20,291 bases of DNA, taken from the NCBI GenBank assembly GCA_013316495.1, contig WSMP01000014.1, positions 1 to 20,291 on the forward strand, given 5' to 3'. The notes under the pieces were generated by a model that saw only the letters and a list, made by a program, of their open reading frames with translations, made no database searches and was not told the origin of the DNA. A program made the translations under genes and the position numbers. Positions 1 through 7,785 of the stretch are shown here, in pieces. Each line of letters begins with the position of its first letter. Positions within the stretch are counted from its first letter, which is position 1. The stretch comes from Angelakisella sp. Lineage in GTDB: Bacteria; Bacillota; Clostridia; Oscillospirales; Ruminococcaceae.

Positions 1-205
1 TCCAGCATATGCAAGTGAAGGCGGATCTTTCCGGCCTGGAGCGGCTCGTCCGTGGGCAGGCTCCGCGCCGATAGCTTTTCTTTCGCCGCCCACCAACGGC
101 GGACACCTTCCCCAGGGGGAGCCGTTTCCCCTGGCAGTTCTGCACAAAATACCCCCGTCTCTTTTCGTGCAAAACAGAAAAATTTTTCCAGATTCCACAA
201 AAAAA
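1..205. other. Left-edge stretch with no supported gene
   Basis: No reading frame here has both a plausible start with a ribosome binding site and a recognisable protein. The minus-strand frame is open across positions 1-180 and ends in a protein-like run (LPTDEPLQAGKIRLHL), but I see no convincing start, so a gene running off the left edge cannot be confirmed. Positions 108-137 hold short C-runs and G-runs (ccccaggggg, cccctgg) able to fold, reminiscent of the small GC-rich repeats of gut Clostridia. Confidence 0.4.
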
Positions 206-235
206 TTGTTACCACCTTCCGAAATGTGCTATACT
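206..235 (+). promoter_or_regulatory. Sigma-A type promoter for the 58-residue ORF
   Basis: A TTGTTA -35 box (206-211) and a TATACT -10 box (230-235) are separated by 18 bp, with a TG at 227-228 giving an extended -10. It lies about 95 bp upstream of the start codon at 329. Confidence 0.65.
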
Positions 236-328
236 GAAAGACAGGACAAGGGGTTCCTTTTGCCCTGCCTGTTTTCCCAGGCAGGACAGACCGGACCTAT
301 AGCACATCGGATAAGGAGGTGCTCTCCC

Positions 329-505
329 ATGGATAACCGAGAATTGGCAGCACTGCACAGCAAGCTGGTCATCTACCGCAACGGGCTCCAGAACGCCAAG
401 GCAAGGGGCGATCTGGACAAAGCCCGGCAATGGCTGGAGGGCATCGCCGCCCTTAAAAAACAGATTGCCCACCGGGATGACGTCACCGTCCCCCCAAAAA
501 GCTGA
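329..505 (+). CDS. Small helical protein of unknown function (58 aa)
   Basis: A 58-residue protein starting MDNRELAALHSK. The ATG at 329 was chosen because AAGGAGG lies at 313-319, whereas the same frame is open further upstream by chance and crosses the promoter. The sequence alternates charged and hydrophobic residues (LVIYRNGLQNAKARGDLDKA, then LEGIAALKKQIAH), as expected for two short amphipathic helices forming a hairpin. No Cys pairs, signal peptide or membrane segment are seen. It has its own promoter and a strong terminator, so it is a monocistronic gene. I do not recognise the family; function unknown. Confidence 0.7.
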   Translation: MDNRELAALHSKLVIYRNGLQNAKARGDLDKARQWLEGIAALKKQIAHRDDVTVPPKS

Positions 506-523
506 TTTTTCCTTATACAAAAG

Positions 524-555
524 AATCCCCCGCCAGGTAGCGGGGGATTTTTCGT
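524..555. terminator. Bidirectional Rho-independent terminator
   Basis: A perfect 10-bp inverted repeat, aatcccccgc (524-533) and gcgggggatt (540-549), with a 6-nt loop. A T-run follows on the plus strand and TTTTGTAT on the minus strand. It sits between the convergent 58-aa gene and ilvE and probably terminates both. Confidence 0.88.
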
Positions 556-573
556 TTGGCGTTTTTTCTGGAA

Positions 574-1647
574 TCAGCCCTTGCAGACGGCGACGCTCCA
601 ACCGTGAGGATCCGGAAGCCTGCCGTACTGGATGCCGGTGAGGGTATCATACAGCTGCTGGGTCAGCGCGCCAATTTTGCCGTGGTTAAAGACCATCTGC
701 TTTTCGCCCCATTTCAGCTCCCCAATGGGGCTGATGACAGCGGCGGTGCCGGTGCCGAAGGCCTCCAGCACCTGTCCCCGGTCGTTGGCCTCGTCCAGCT
801 CCTGGATGGTGATGCGCCGCTCGCTCACCTTAAAGCCCCAATCCCGCAGCAGCTGGATGGAGGATTTGCGGGTGATGCCGGGGAGGATGGACCCGTGAAG
901 CTCCGGGGTAACCACTTCCCCATCCAGGACGAAGAAGACGTTCATCGCGCCCACTTCCTCGATGTACTTCTGCTCCACGCCGTCCAGCCAAAGGACCTGG
1001 GAATAGCTCTGCTGGTGGGCCTCGTCCTGGGCCAGGAGGGAGGCGGCGTAGTTGCCGCCGGTCTTCGCCATGCCGGTGCCCCCCCGCACCGCCCGGACAT
1101 ACTTGGATTCTACATAAATCTTCACCGGTTCCAGGCCGGATTCGTAGTAGGCCCCGGAGGGGGAAGTGATGATGATAAACAGGTACTCATCCCCCGGATG
1201 CACCCCCAGGATGGGGTCGGTGCTGATGATGAAGGGACGGATATACAGGGAGGCGCCGTCCTGCCGGGGGACCCAGTCCTTGTCAATCTCCACCAGCTTC
1301 TTTACCCCCTGGATGCAAAGCTCTTCGTCAATGGGGGGGATGGCCATCCGCTGGTTGGAACGGTTGAGGCGGGCAAAATTCTCGTCCGGGCGGAACAGGA
1401 GGATGTCCCCCTGCTGGCCGTAATAGGCCTTCATCCCCTCAAAAACGGTCTGGCCATAGTGCAGGCAGAGGGCCGCCGGGGAGAGGGACAGCTCCCCGTA
1501 GGGGACGATGCGGGGGTTGTGCCAGCCCTTGCCGGTCTTATAGTTCATGACGAACATATGGTCGCTAAAGATCCGCCCGAAGCCCAGCTTCTGGCCAGGG
1601 GCCGGCTTGGCCTTGGGGGTCTTGGTAAGCCCTACTCTGATCTTCAT
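574..1647 (-). CDS. ilvE: Branched-chain amino acid aminotransferase
   Basis: A cytoplasmic PLP enzyme that interconverts leucine, isoleucine and valine with their 2-keto acids, using 2-oxoglutarate/glutamate as the partner pair. The 357 residues match the usual length of the longer bacterial BCAT subgroup of fold-type IV. Visible landmarks are FSDHMF near residue 28, HYGQTVFEGMKAY (63-75), the PLP lysine K195 in GMAKTGGNYA, and the class IV signature around EVGAMNVFFV and LPGITR (231-260), with FGTGTAA at 297-303 for phosphate/carboxylate binding. The ATG at 1647 is preceded by GGAAGG. It lies 129 bp downstream of gdhA on the same strand, so read-through from gdhA is possible. No clear promoter of its own was seen. 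GdhA regenerates the glutamate amino donor. Confidence 0.95.
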   Translation of the reverse strand: MKIRVGLTKTPKAKPAPGQKLGFGRIFSDHMFVMNYKTGKGWHNPRIVPYGELSLSPAALCLHYGQTVFEGMKAYYGQQGDILLFRPDENFARLNRSNQRMAIPPIDEELCIQGVKKLVEIDKDWVPRQDGASLYIRPFIISTDPILGVHPGDEYLFIIITSPSGAYYESGLEPVKIYVESKYVRAVRGGTGMAKTGGNYAASLLAQDEAHQQSYSQVLWLDGVEQKYIEEVGAMNVFFVLDGEVVTPELHGSILPGITRKSSIQLLRDWGFKVSERRITIQELDEANDRGQVLEAFGTGTAAVISPIGELKWGEKQMVFNHGKIGALTQQLYDTLTGIQYGRLPDPHGWSVAVCKG

Positions 1648-1689
1648 CTGTCTTTGTCCTTCCCAACTTAAAATAAATTTACCGCAGGG

Positions 1690-1784
1690 AGCGGATAGCC
1701 CCGCCGCCTGTGCCCGCAGGCACGTTTCGAGGCCAACCGGCCAAAGGCCGGCTCTTAGGGCCTATTGATGCTTGCTTCAATAGG
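1690..1784 (-). repeat. Multi-hairpin 3' element after gdhA, partly shared with the metK 3' region
   Basis: Read on the minus strand, three inverted repeats follow each other. CCTATTGA/TCAATAGG spans 1761-1784 and includes the gdhA stop codon. CCGGCC-AAA-GGCCGG is at 1737-1751, and GTGCC/GGCAC lies around 1711-1724. No T-run follows, so this is not a standard terminator. The pattern AAGAGCC, 11 variable bases, GGTTG, 4-5 bases, CGAAACGTGCCT recurs on the plus strand at about 13914-13944, after metK. Confidence 0.55.
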
Positions 1785-3129
1785 CTACGCCCTGCCACTT
1801 CATGGCGTCGGCCACTTTTAAGAAGCCTGCGATGTTGGCGCCCATCACCAGGTTGCCGGCATCGCCAAACTCCTTGGAGGCGTTGTAGGCGCTGTGGAAG
1901 ATGCCCACCATGATGTCGTGGAGCTTCTTGTCCACTTCCTCAAAGCTCCAGGAGTACCGCATGGAATTCTGGCACATCTCCAGGCCGCTGGTGGCTACGC
2001 CACCGGCGTTGGCCGCCTTAGCGGGACCAAAGAGGACCCCCGCCTTTTGGAACTTCTGCACCGCTTCGGGGGTGCTGGGCATATTGGCCCCCTCCGCCAC
2101 CGCCATAACGCCGCCGGCGATGAGCTTTTCCGCAGCCTCTCCATCCAGCTCGTTCTGGGTGGCGCAGGGCAGGGCGATATCGCATTTAATGCCCCAGATA
2201 CCCTTGCAGCCCTCGGTGTAGGAGGCGGTGGGGACCTTGTCCAGATATTCCTTGATGCGGCCCCGGCGGACCTCTTTGATTTCCCGCACAACGGCCAGGT
2301 CGATGCCCTTTTCGTCAAAGATATACCCGTTCGAATCGGACATCGCCACCACCTTGGCCCCCAGCTGGGTGGCCTTCTGGCAGGCGTAGATGGCCACGTT
2401 GCCGGAACCGGAGATAACCACGGTTTTCCCCGCAAGGCTGTCCCCCTTCATCTCCCCCAGCATCTCCTGGGTGAAGTAGCACAGGCCGTAGCCGGTGGCC
2501 TCGGTGCGGGCAAGGCTGCCGCCGTAGGTGAGGCCCTTGCCGGTAAGCACCCCCTCAAAGCGGTTGGCAATCCGCTTATACTGGCCGAAGAGATAGCCTA
2601 TCTCCCGCGCGCCCACTCCAATATCCCCGGCGGGAACGTCGGTATCGGGGCCGATATGGCGGTACAGCTCGGTCATAAAGCTCTGGCAAAAGCGCATCAC
2701 TTCCCCGTCGCTCTTGCCCTTGGGGTCAAAATCGGAGCCGCCCTTGGCCCCGCCCATAGGCAGGCCGGTGAGGCTGTTTTTAAACACCTGCTCAAAGCCC
2801 AGGAACTTGATAACCGAGGCGTTGACAGAGGGATGGAACCGCAGACCGCCCTTATAGGGTCCGATGGCGGAATTAAACTGCACCCGATAGCCCCGGTTCA
2901 CCTGGACCTTACCGGCGTCATCCACCCAGGATACCCGGAAGATGATAAACCGCTCCGGCTCCACAATGCGGTCGATGATGCCGGTTTTCTCCAGCTCCGG
3001 GCGCTTTTCCAGCACCGGCTCGAAGGATTCCAGTACCTCTTTTACCGCCTGCAAAAACTCCGGCTCGCCCTGGTTGCGCCGCTGCACCGTGTCGTAGACC
3101 CCCTGCAAATAACTGCTTTTGAATTCCAT
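1777..3129 (-). CDS. gdhA: NADP-type glutamate dehydrogenase
   Basis: Catalyses reductive amination of 2-oxoglutarate with ammonium to glutamate (reversible), in the cytoplasm, linking ammonia assimilation to transamination. The 450 residues are the normal length of the hexameric family. Seen are the substrate-binding stretch GPYKGGLRFHP (90-100; K93), the catalytic-lysine signature LPMGGAKGGSDFDP (K129), PAGDIGVGAREIGYL with D169, and the Rossmann loop SGSGNVA (240-246) followed by SDSNGY (264-269). The Ser after the beta-2 strand is typical of NADP(H)-using members; coenzyme choice is inferred. The ATG at 3129 has AAGGAGG upstream. A strong promoter lies about 70 bp upstream, and ilvE follows on the same strand. 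Confidence 0.96.
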   Translation of the reverse strand: MEFKSSYLQGVYDTVQRRNQGEPEFLQAVKEVLESFEPVLEKRPELEKTGIIDRIVEPERFIIFRVSWVDDAGKVQVNRGYRVQFNSAIGPYKGGLRFHPSVNASVIKFLGFEQVFKNSLTGLPMGGAKGGSDFDPKGKSDGEVMRFCQSFMTELYRHIGPDTDVPAGDIGVGAREIGYLFGQYKRIANRFEGVLTGKGLTYGGSLARTEATGYGLCYFTQEMLGEMKGDSLAGKTVVISGSGNVAIYACQKATQLGAKVVAMSDSNGYIFDEKGIDLAVVREIKEVRRGRIKEYLDKVPTASYTEGCKGIWGIKCDIALPCATQNELDGEAAEKLIAGGVMAVAEGANMPSTPEAVQKFQKAGVLFGPAKAANAGGVATSGLEMCQNSMRYSWSFEEVDKKLHDIMVGIFHSAYNASKEFGDAGNLVMGANIAGFLKVADAMKWQGVAY

Positions 3130-3201
3130 TTTCTCATTCCTCCTTGCAACAAGCCTTGGGGAAGGAGCCGTTTGCTCCTGTTCGCAAAACCTTTGTCCTT
3201 A

Positions 3202-3230
3202 ATTATAGTCCCCGTCCGCTTTCATTACAA
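3202..3230 (-). promoter_or_regulatory. gdhA promoter
   Basis: On the minus strand a TTGTAA -35 box (3225-3230) and a consensus TATAAT -10 box (3202-3207) are exactly 17 bp apart. The leader to the ATG is about 70 nt and contains a short GGAGC/GCTCC inverted repeat and the AAGGAGG site. Confidence 0.85.
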
Positions 3231-3358
3231 GATTTTTCTGGCAAAATGACAAGAAAAACAAGGATTTTTTTCCAAACCGGCCACAAAACCCGTCAAGAAG
3301 CATAAATCCAGCCACAAAAATCTGGCAAAATGCCCAAAGAAGACCTGGGACAAGGCCC

Positions 3359-4375
3359 TCAATGGCGGATCTTCTCCCCGGTAATATGGGCGATGGTGGC
3401 GCAGCCAGTCATCTTCATGGTGTCCCGCAGCTCCCCTATGACCTTCTCCATATAGAGGCGCACCCCTTCGGCCCCTCCGCCGTAGGCGGCGGTGACCAGG
3501 GGCCTGCCGATGAGGACCCCGTCCGCCCCCAGGGCCAGCATCTTAAAGACATCCACACCGGTGCGCACTCCGCCGTCCACAAAGATTTGCAGCCTCCCCT
3601 TCAGGGCGGCGGCAATCTCCGGCAGCACCTCGCAGGTGGCGGGGGTGTGGTCCAGCACCCGGCCCCCGTGGTTGGAGACGACGATGCCCCAGGCCCCGGC
3701 CTCCAGGGCCTTTTTCGCCCCCTCCACCGTCATAACCCCCTTGACGATGAAGGGCAGACCGGCGGCCTGGGCCACCTGCCGGAGGGCCTTCACACCCTTG
3801 GGGCCGGCGTCGCCCCCCTGGGCCGCCAGAAAGGGCAGGCCGGCGGAATCCACATCCATGGCGATGGCGGGAGGGTTCGCGGCCCTGGCCTTTTCCACCT
3901 TTTCCAGCACCGTCTCCATCCCCCAGGGCTTGATGGTGGGCACCCCCAGACCGCCCCGCTCCTTCATCCATTCCAGGGGCAGCTCCAGCAGCTCCGGATT
4001 CACCCCATCCCCGGTGAAGGCCAGCACTCCGGCGTCAGCGCAGCCGTCCACCACCGCCTTGGTCCAGGCGGCCTCGTCCATGGCGGGGGTGTAATTGTGG
4101 GCCATGCCGCCGATGGGGGCGGCGAAGACCGGGGCGGCAAACCTCCGGCCCCAAAAAGAAGCGGTGCTGTCCTGGCCCTGGTTGTCATAGAGAACGTCCA
4201 GATTCAGGGTAATCTCCCGGAGCTTTTCCACATTGCGGATAAAGGCAGCGCCGGTGCCCTTCCCCCCGGCTCCGGGGACCTCCCCCCGGCAGGCCCGGCC
4301 GTCGCATTCCCTGCACACCCGGCACCGGGGCGCCAAATTTTTCTTTGCGTTTTCCAATACCTCCTGATAGGTCAT
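3359..4375 (-). CDS. FMN-dependent alpha-hydroxy-acid dehydrogenase/oxidase family protein
   Basis: A 338-residue TIM-barrel flavoprotein of the glycolate oxidase/L-lactate dehydrogenase superfamily, expected to oxidise an (S)-2-hydroxy acid in the cytoplasm. FMN and active-site landmarks are APIGGMAHN (86-94), VKGVMT (211-216; K212), SNHGGR with the proton-abstracting H236, FVDGGVRTG (265-273) and LIGRP (288-292). The family signature usually continues RQLD; here it reads RVLDHTPAT. The N-terminal part carries CRVCRECDGRAC (C18, C21, C24, C29), a cysteine cluster absent from classical members and possibly metal- or Fe-S-binding. The ATG at 4375 has GGGAGG upstream. Type 2 IPP isomerase is related but fits less well. 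Substrate unknown; it sits alone, without lactate permease or Etf genes. Confidence 0.85.
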   Translation of the reverse strand: MTYQEVLENAKKNLAPRCRVCRECDGRACRGEVPGAGGKGTGAAFIRNVEKLREITLNLDVLYDNQGQDSTASFWGRRFAAPVFAAPIGGMAHNYTPAMDEAAWTKAVVDGCADAGVLAFTGDGVNPELLELPLEWMKERGGLGVPTIKPWGMETVLEKVEKARAANPPAIAMDVDSAGLPFLAAQGGDAGPKGVKALRQVAQAAGLPFIVKGVMTVEGAKKALEAGAWGIVVSNHGGRVLDHTPATCEVLPEIAAALKGRLQIFVDGGVRTGVDVFKMLALGADGVLIGRPLVTAAYGGGAEGVRLYMEKVIGELRDTMKMTGCATIAHITGEKIRH

Positions 4376-4398
4376 GTCGATTCCTCCCTGTTGTTTTG

Positions 4399-4545
4399 AG
4401 CGTGTTCAAACGAGAAGTTTAAGCCAATCTGGGGGGGCGCAGAGCCCCGCCTTCTTTTTCTTTTCACGGGAAAAGAAAAAGAAGCAAAAAGAAAAGCGGC
4501 CAACGCATTTGCAACACAGTAAATCGACTTAAAATCCGCGCGATT
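4399..4545. repeat. Dispersed repeat, copy A, with perfect 15-bp hairpin
   Basis: Contains a perfect inverted repeat, cttctttttcttttc (4451-4465) and gaaaagaaaaagaag (4470-4484), with a 4-nt loop. It also holds modules found again at 13870-14215 in the same orientation: GTGTTCAA..CGAG, GCCAATCTGGG, GCRCAGMGCCC, CTTCTTTTTCTT, AAAAAGAAGCAAAAAGAA and ATTTGCAACRYAGTRAA. Module order differs between the copies. It lies just downstream of rimI and covers the 3' part of the small frame at 4464-4676. Confidence 0.7.
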
Positions 4546-4676
4546 TGGATACCCTTCGCTGTTTTGAAGTCCCTCCACTCCTTCGGGCCGCTTTTCCCTT
4601 CCAAATCGGACAAAAAAGCAAAGCCATCGTCCCAGTTGTAATCCCGCAGCACGGCGTGCATGTCGTCGTATTCCAT
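4464..4676 (-). pseudogene. Probable DUF4274-like gene remnant interrupted by repeat copy A
   Basis: The first ~26 residues (MEYDDMHAVLRDYNWDDGFA) look like real protein and resemble the NWDDG-containing start of DUF4274 proteins (recalled, not searched). The remaining ~44 residues are encoded largely by the repeat and end in a low-complexity FFLLLFLFP tail made by the T-rich hairpin. The start lies 9 nt after the rimI stop with a GGGAAG site, so it would be co-transcribed with polA and rimI. The best reading is a gene truncated by repeat insertion; a chance frame is possible. Confidence 0.4.
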
Positions 4677-4685
4677 CGTCTTCCC

Positions 4686-5138
4686 TCACAGATACTTGGT
4701 CAGCAGCAGGGCGTCCTCCCTGGGGCTGGTGTAAAAATCCCGGCGGCGGCCCTCCTCCCAATAGCCCATCCCCCGGTAAAGCCCCAGGGCGGCGGCGTTG
4801 CTGGGGCGCACCTCCAGGGTCAAAAACCGCAGGCCCAGCGCCCGCCCCCGGCGCTCCAGCTCCCGGAGGAGGGCGGTGCCCACCCCGTGACGGCGGCACC
4901 TGGAAAACACCGCCAGGTCGGTAATATACCCCTCGTCCAGCACATATTCCAGGCCGACATAGCCCTCCAGCTGGCCCTGCCGCTTTTGCACCAGCAGCAG
5001 ATACCGCTCCGGCTGGGCAATTTCCTCCCGGAGGGCATTTTCGCTTCTGGGGTGGGAAAAACAGGCGGCCTCCAGCCGGGCAATTTCCCCGGCGTCAGCC
5101 GGGACGGCGGCGGCAATCCTTGCAGCAATGTGGCTCAA
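4686..5138 (-). CDS. rimI: Ribosomal-protein-alanine N-acetyltransferase (RimI-type GNAT)
   Basis: A cytoplasmic GNAT enzyme of 150 residues. The RimI subgroup acetylates the N-terminal alanine of ribosomal protein S18 using acetyl-CoA. Typical features are ARLEAACFSHPRSENALREE near the N-terminus, YITDLAVFSRCRRHGVGTAL (71-90) with the acetyl-CoA loop RRHGVGTALL, and the C-terminal LEVRPSNAAALGLYRGMGY and RDFYTSPREDALLLTKYL, which are strongly RimI-like. The start is TTG at 5136-5138, overlapping the polA stop by two bases (TTGA). GGGGGGAGG lies about 5 bases upstream within polA, supporting this start and translational coupling. Confidence 0.87.
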   Translation of the reverse strand: MSHIAARIAAAVPADAGEIARLEAACFSHPRSENALREEIAQPERYLLLVQKRQGQLEGYVGLEYVLDEGYITDLAVFSRCRRHGVGTALLRELERRGRALGLRFLTLEVRPSNAAALGLYRGMGYWEEGRRRDFYTSPREDALLLTKYL

Positions 5139-7732
5139 TGGGCCTCCCCCCAGTCCTTGCCGGTTTTGGCGTCCACCTCCATGGGGACAGCCAGGGAGAC
5201 GGCGGCCTCCATCTCCTCCTGCACCAGGGCCTGGACCTGCCGGGCCTCCGCCTCCGGGGCCTCCACAATCAGTTCATCGTGGACCTGGAGAATCAGCTTT
5301 GCCCGGAGGCCCTCCTCCCGCAGGCGGCGGTAAACCCGCACCATGGCGATTTTAATGATATCCGCCGCGGTGCCCTGGATGGGCATATTCATGGCTACCC
5401 GCTGCCCAAAGGCCCGGAGGTTGCGGTTGGAGGACTTCAGCTCCGGCAGATACCGGCGGCGGCCGAAGAGGGTGGAGACAAAGCCCTTCTCCCCCGCCTC
5501 CGCCACGGTGCGGTCCATATAGGCCTTGACCCCCTGGTAGGTCTTCAGATAATTTTTGATATACTGGTCCGCTTCCGAGACGGTGACCCCAATATCCTTG
5601 GAGAGAGAATAGGCGGAGATGCCATAGACGATGCCGAAGTTCACCGCCTTGGCCCGGCTGCGCATCATGGGGGTGACAAAGAGGGGGGGCATATCGAAGA
5701 CCTGGGCGGCGGTGTTCCGGTGGATATCCTCCCCGGAGCGGAAGGCCTCAATCATCTTCTCATCCTCCGCAATGGCCGCCAGCACCCGCAGCTCAATCTG
5801 GCTGTAGTCGGCGTCCACCAAAAGGCAGCCCGCCTTGGCGGGGAAGAACCGGCGCATCCGGCTCCCCGGCTCGGTGCGGATGGGGATATTCTGCATATTG
5901 GGCTCCAGAGAGGAGATGCGGCCGGTGCGGGTTTCAGTTTGGTTGAAGGTGGTGTGGATGCGCCCGTCCGGCCCCACCGCGTTCTTTAATCCCTCCACAT
6001 AGGTAGAAAGGAGCTTTGCGTACTTGCGGTAGTCCAGTATTTTAGAGATGATGGCGTGGTGCGGGATGAGGCCCTCCAGCACCTCGGCGTCGGTGCTATA
6101 GCCGCTTTTGGTCTTCTTCCCTGCCGGCAGGCCCATCTCCTCAAAGAGGAGCGTCCCCAGCTGCTTGGGGGAGTTGATGTTAAACTTTTTGCCTGCCAGC
6201 TCATAGATTTCCCTTTCCAGCCCGGCGATGAGACCCTTCAGCTCCTCCCCGAAGGCCTCCAGCCCCGCAAGGTCGATGAGAAAGCCCTCCTGTTCCATGG
6301 AGGCCAGCACCTGGGCCAGGGGAATCTCCACCTGATGGAGCAGCATCTCCATCCCGCCGGCGGCAATCTCCCTTTCCAGCCTGCGGCAGATGGGCAGCAG
6401 CCAGGCGGCCCGGCGGACCACCTCCGGGGCCTCCTCCGCTCCCTCCCCCAGGAGGGCGGGGACCGGGACGGCGTATTCCGCCCCCAGGCGGGATGGGGTG
6501 TACTCGGTGGAATTGGGGCTGAGGAGATACCCCGCCAGCCGCAGGTCAAAGGCCACCGGCACCTCCGCGGCGGGGTCCAGGGACAGAATAGCGCGGCACC
6601 AGGGCTTGCTGTCCTCCAGGTATTTTTCACCGGGAAGGGCGTTTAGCCCGGCCAGCAGCTCCGCCCCAGGCTCCTGGACAAGCCAAAGCCTGCCCGCCCT
6701 GGCTACCGCCAGCTTTTCCAGCCGCTCCCCCTTCCAATCCCCGGCGATGGCGATGGGGCCCTCCAGGGCGGCCAGCTTCCCAAGGTCCAGGGGGGCAGAA
6801 AGCAGGGCGTACTCCTCCCCCTTGGCCGCCGGAATATCCGCCTGGGCCAGGGGAACAGCGCTGGGGTCCAGCTTCAGCCGGGCCATAAGGGTATGCAGCT
6901 CCAGCCGGCTGAGGATGGCGCAGAGGCGGCCCTCGTCCATGGGAGCCCGGCGGTAGTCCTCCGCCTTTACCGAAATAGGGGCCTCCCGGCAGATAATCCC
7001 CAGCTTCCGGCTGAGGCGGGCCATCTCTTCCCCGGCCAGCAGCTTTTTCTTCACCCCGGCGGGGACCTCCAGCCCTTCCACATCCTGGTAGATGCGCTCC
7101 ACCGAGCCGTACTTCTGGATGAGGGAGAAGGCGGTTTTTTCCCCGATGCCCGCCACGCCGGGGATGTTGTCCGAGCTATCCCCCATCAGGGCTTTGGTTT
7201 CAATAAGCTGGAGGGGCTCGACGCCGTATTTTTCCTTCACCGCCGCCGGGTCCATGGTGAGGTACTGGGCGCCCCCCGCGCGGGTGGCTGCCAGGATGAC
7301 GGTGGTGTGCTCGTCCACCAGCTGGAGGGAATCCCGGTCCCCGGTGAGAAGAAGGGAATCTCCCCCCTGCTCCTCCACTCCCTTCGCCAGGGTACCCAGG
7401 ATGTCGTCCGCCTCGTACCCCTCGCACTCCACTACCGGCCAGCCCAGGGCGGTGATAAGCTCCTTCACCACCGGCAGCTGCTGCCCCAGCTCCGGGGGCA
7501 TTCCCTTGCGCTGGGCTTTGTAGCCGTCGTAGAGCTTGTGGCGGAAGGTGGGGGCCGGGAGGTCGAAGGCGAAAACCGCCTCCTCCGGGGCCAGGTCGTC
7601 CATCAGCTTCAGGACGATGTTAAAAAAGCCGTAGACGGCGTTGGTGTACTCCCCGTTTTTGGTGGAAAGGAGCTTGATGCCGTAAAAGGCGCGGTTTAGG
7701 ATGCTGTTGGAATCAACGATGAGAAATTTCAT
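5135..7732 (-). CDS. polA: DNA polymerase I
   Basis: An 865-residue family A polymerase for Okazaki-fragment processing and repair. The N-terminal 5'-3' exonuclease (about 1-290) shows IVDSNSILNRAF, YEADDILGTLA, LLTGDRDSLQL and MGDSSDNIPGVAGIGEKTA. The central 3'-5' exonuclease-like region (about 300-470) is degenerate, with no recognisable acidic DEDD set, so proofreading is probably absent, as in many Firmicutes. The polymerase domain has motif A VDADYSQIELR (D640), motif B RSRAKAVNFGIVYG and motif C LQVHDELIVEA (H818-D819-E820). The ATG at 7732 follows GGAGG. It overlaps rimI, forming a polA-rimI unit. No clear promoter is visible in the 70 bp before the MITE-like repeat. Confidence 0.96.
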   Translation of the reverse strand: MKFLIVDSNSILNRAFYGIKLLSTKNGEYTNAVYGFFNIVLKLMDDLAPEEAVFAFDLPAPTFRHKLYDGYKAQRKGMPPELGQQLPVVKELITALGWPVVECEGYEADDILGTLAKGVEEQGGDSLLLTGDRDSLQLVDEHTTVILAATRAGGAQYLTMDPAAVKEKYGVEPLQLIETKALMGDSSDNIPGVAGIGEKTAFSLIQKYGSVERIYQDVEGLEVPAGVKKKLLAGEEMARLSRKLGIICREAPISVKAEDYRRAPMDEGRLCAILSRLELHTLMARLKLDPSAVPLAQADIPAAKGEEYALLSAPLDLGKLAALEGPIAIAGDWKGERLEKLAVARAGRLWLVQEPGAELLAGLNALPGEKYLEDSKPWCRAILSLDPAAEVPVAFDLRLAGYLLSPNSTEYTPSRLGAEYAVPVPALLGEGAEEAPEVVRRAAWLLPICRRLEREIAAGGMEMLLHQVEIPLAQVLASMEQEGFLIDLAGLEAFGEELKGLIAGLEREIYELAGKKFNINSPKQLGTLLFEEMGLPAGKKTKSGYSTDAEVLEGLIPHHAIISKILDYRKYAKLLSTYVEGLKNAVGPDGRIHTTFNQTETRTGRISSLEPNMQNIPIRTEPGSRMRRFFPAKAGCLLVDADYSQIELRVLAAIAEDEKMIEAFRSGEDIHRNTAAQVFDMPPLFVTPMMRSRAKAVNFGIVYGISAYSLSKDIGVTVSEADQYIKNYLKTYQGVKAYMDRTVAEAGEKGFVSTLFGRRRYLPELKSSNRNLRAFGQRVAMNMPIQGTAADIIKIAMVRVYRRLREEGLRAKLILQVHDELIVEAPEAEARQVQALVQEEMEAAVSLAVPMEVDAKTGKDWGEAH

Positions 7733-7785
7733 AAAACAAACCTCCGGAGCGGGAACACAGCCGCTTTTTGCAAAAGCACTCTGTC

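Noticed and set aside
1..180. Possible minus-strand gene running off the left edge (LPTDEPLQAGKIRLHL)
   Set aside because: The frame is open and looks protein-like, but no start codon with a ribosome binding site is visible. Too little is present to call it.
1894..3249. Long plus-strand open frame opposite gdhA (451 codons); similar frames lie opposite ilvE, metK and polA
   Set aside because: These are GC-rich antisense shadows. gdhA, ilvE, metK and polA are unmistakable on the other strand, and the shadow frames lack ribosome binding sites and recognisable motifs.
3250..3358. Weak inverted repeats after the hydroxy-acid oxidase gene considered as a terminator
   Set aside because: Stems of only 4-5 bp with no T-run; I see no convincing terminator or other feature in this stretch.
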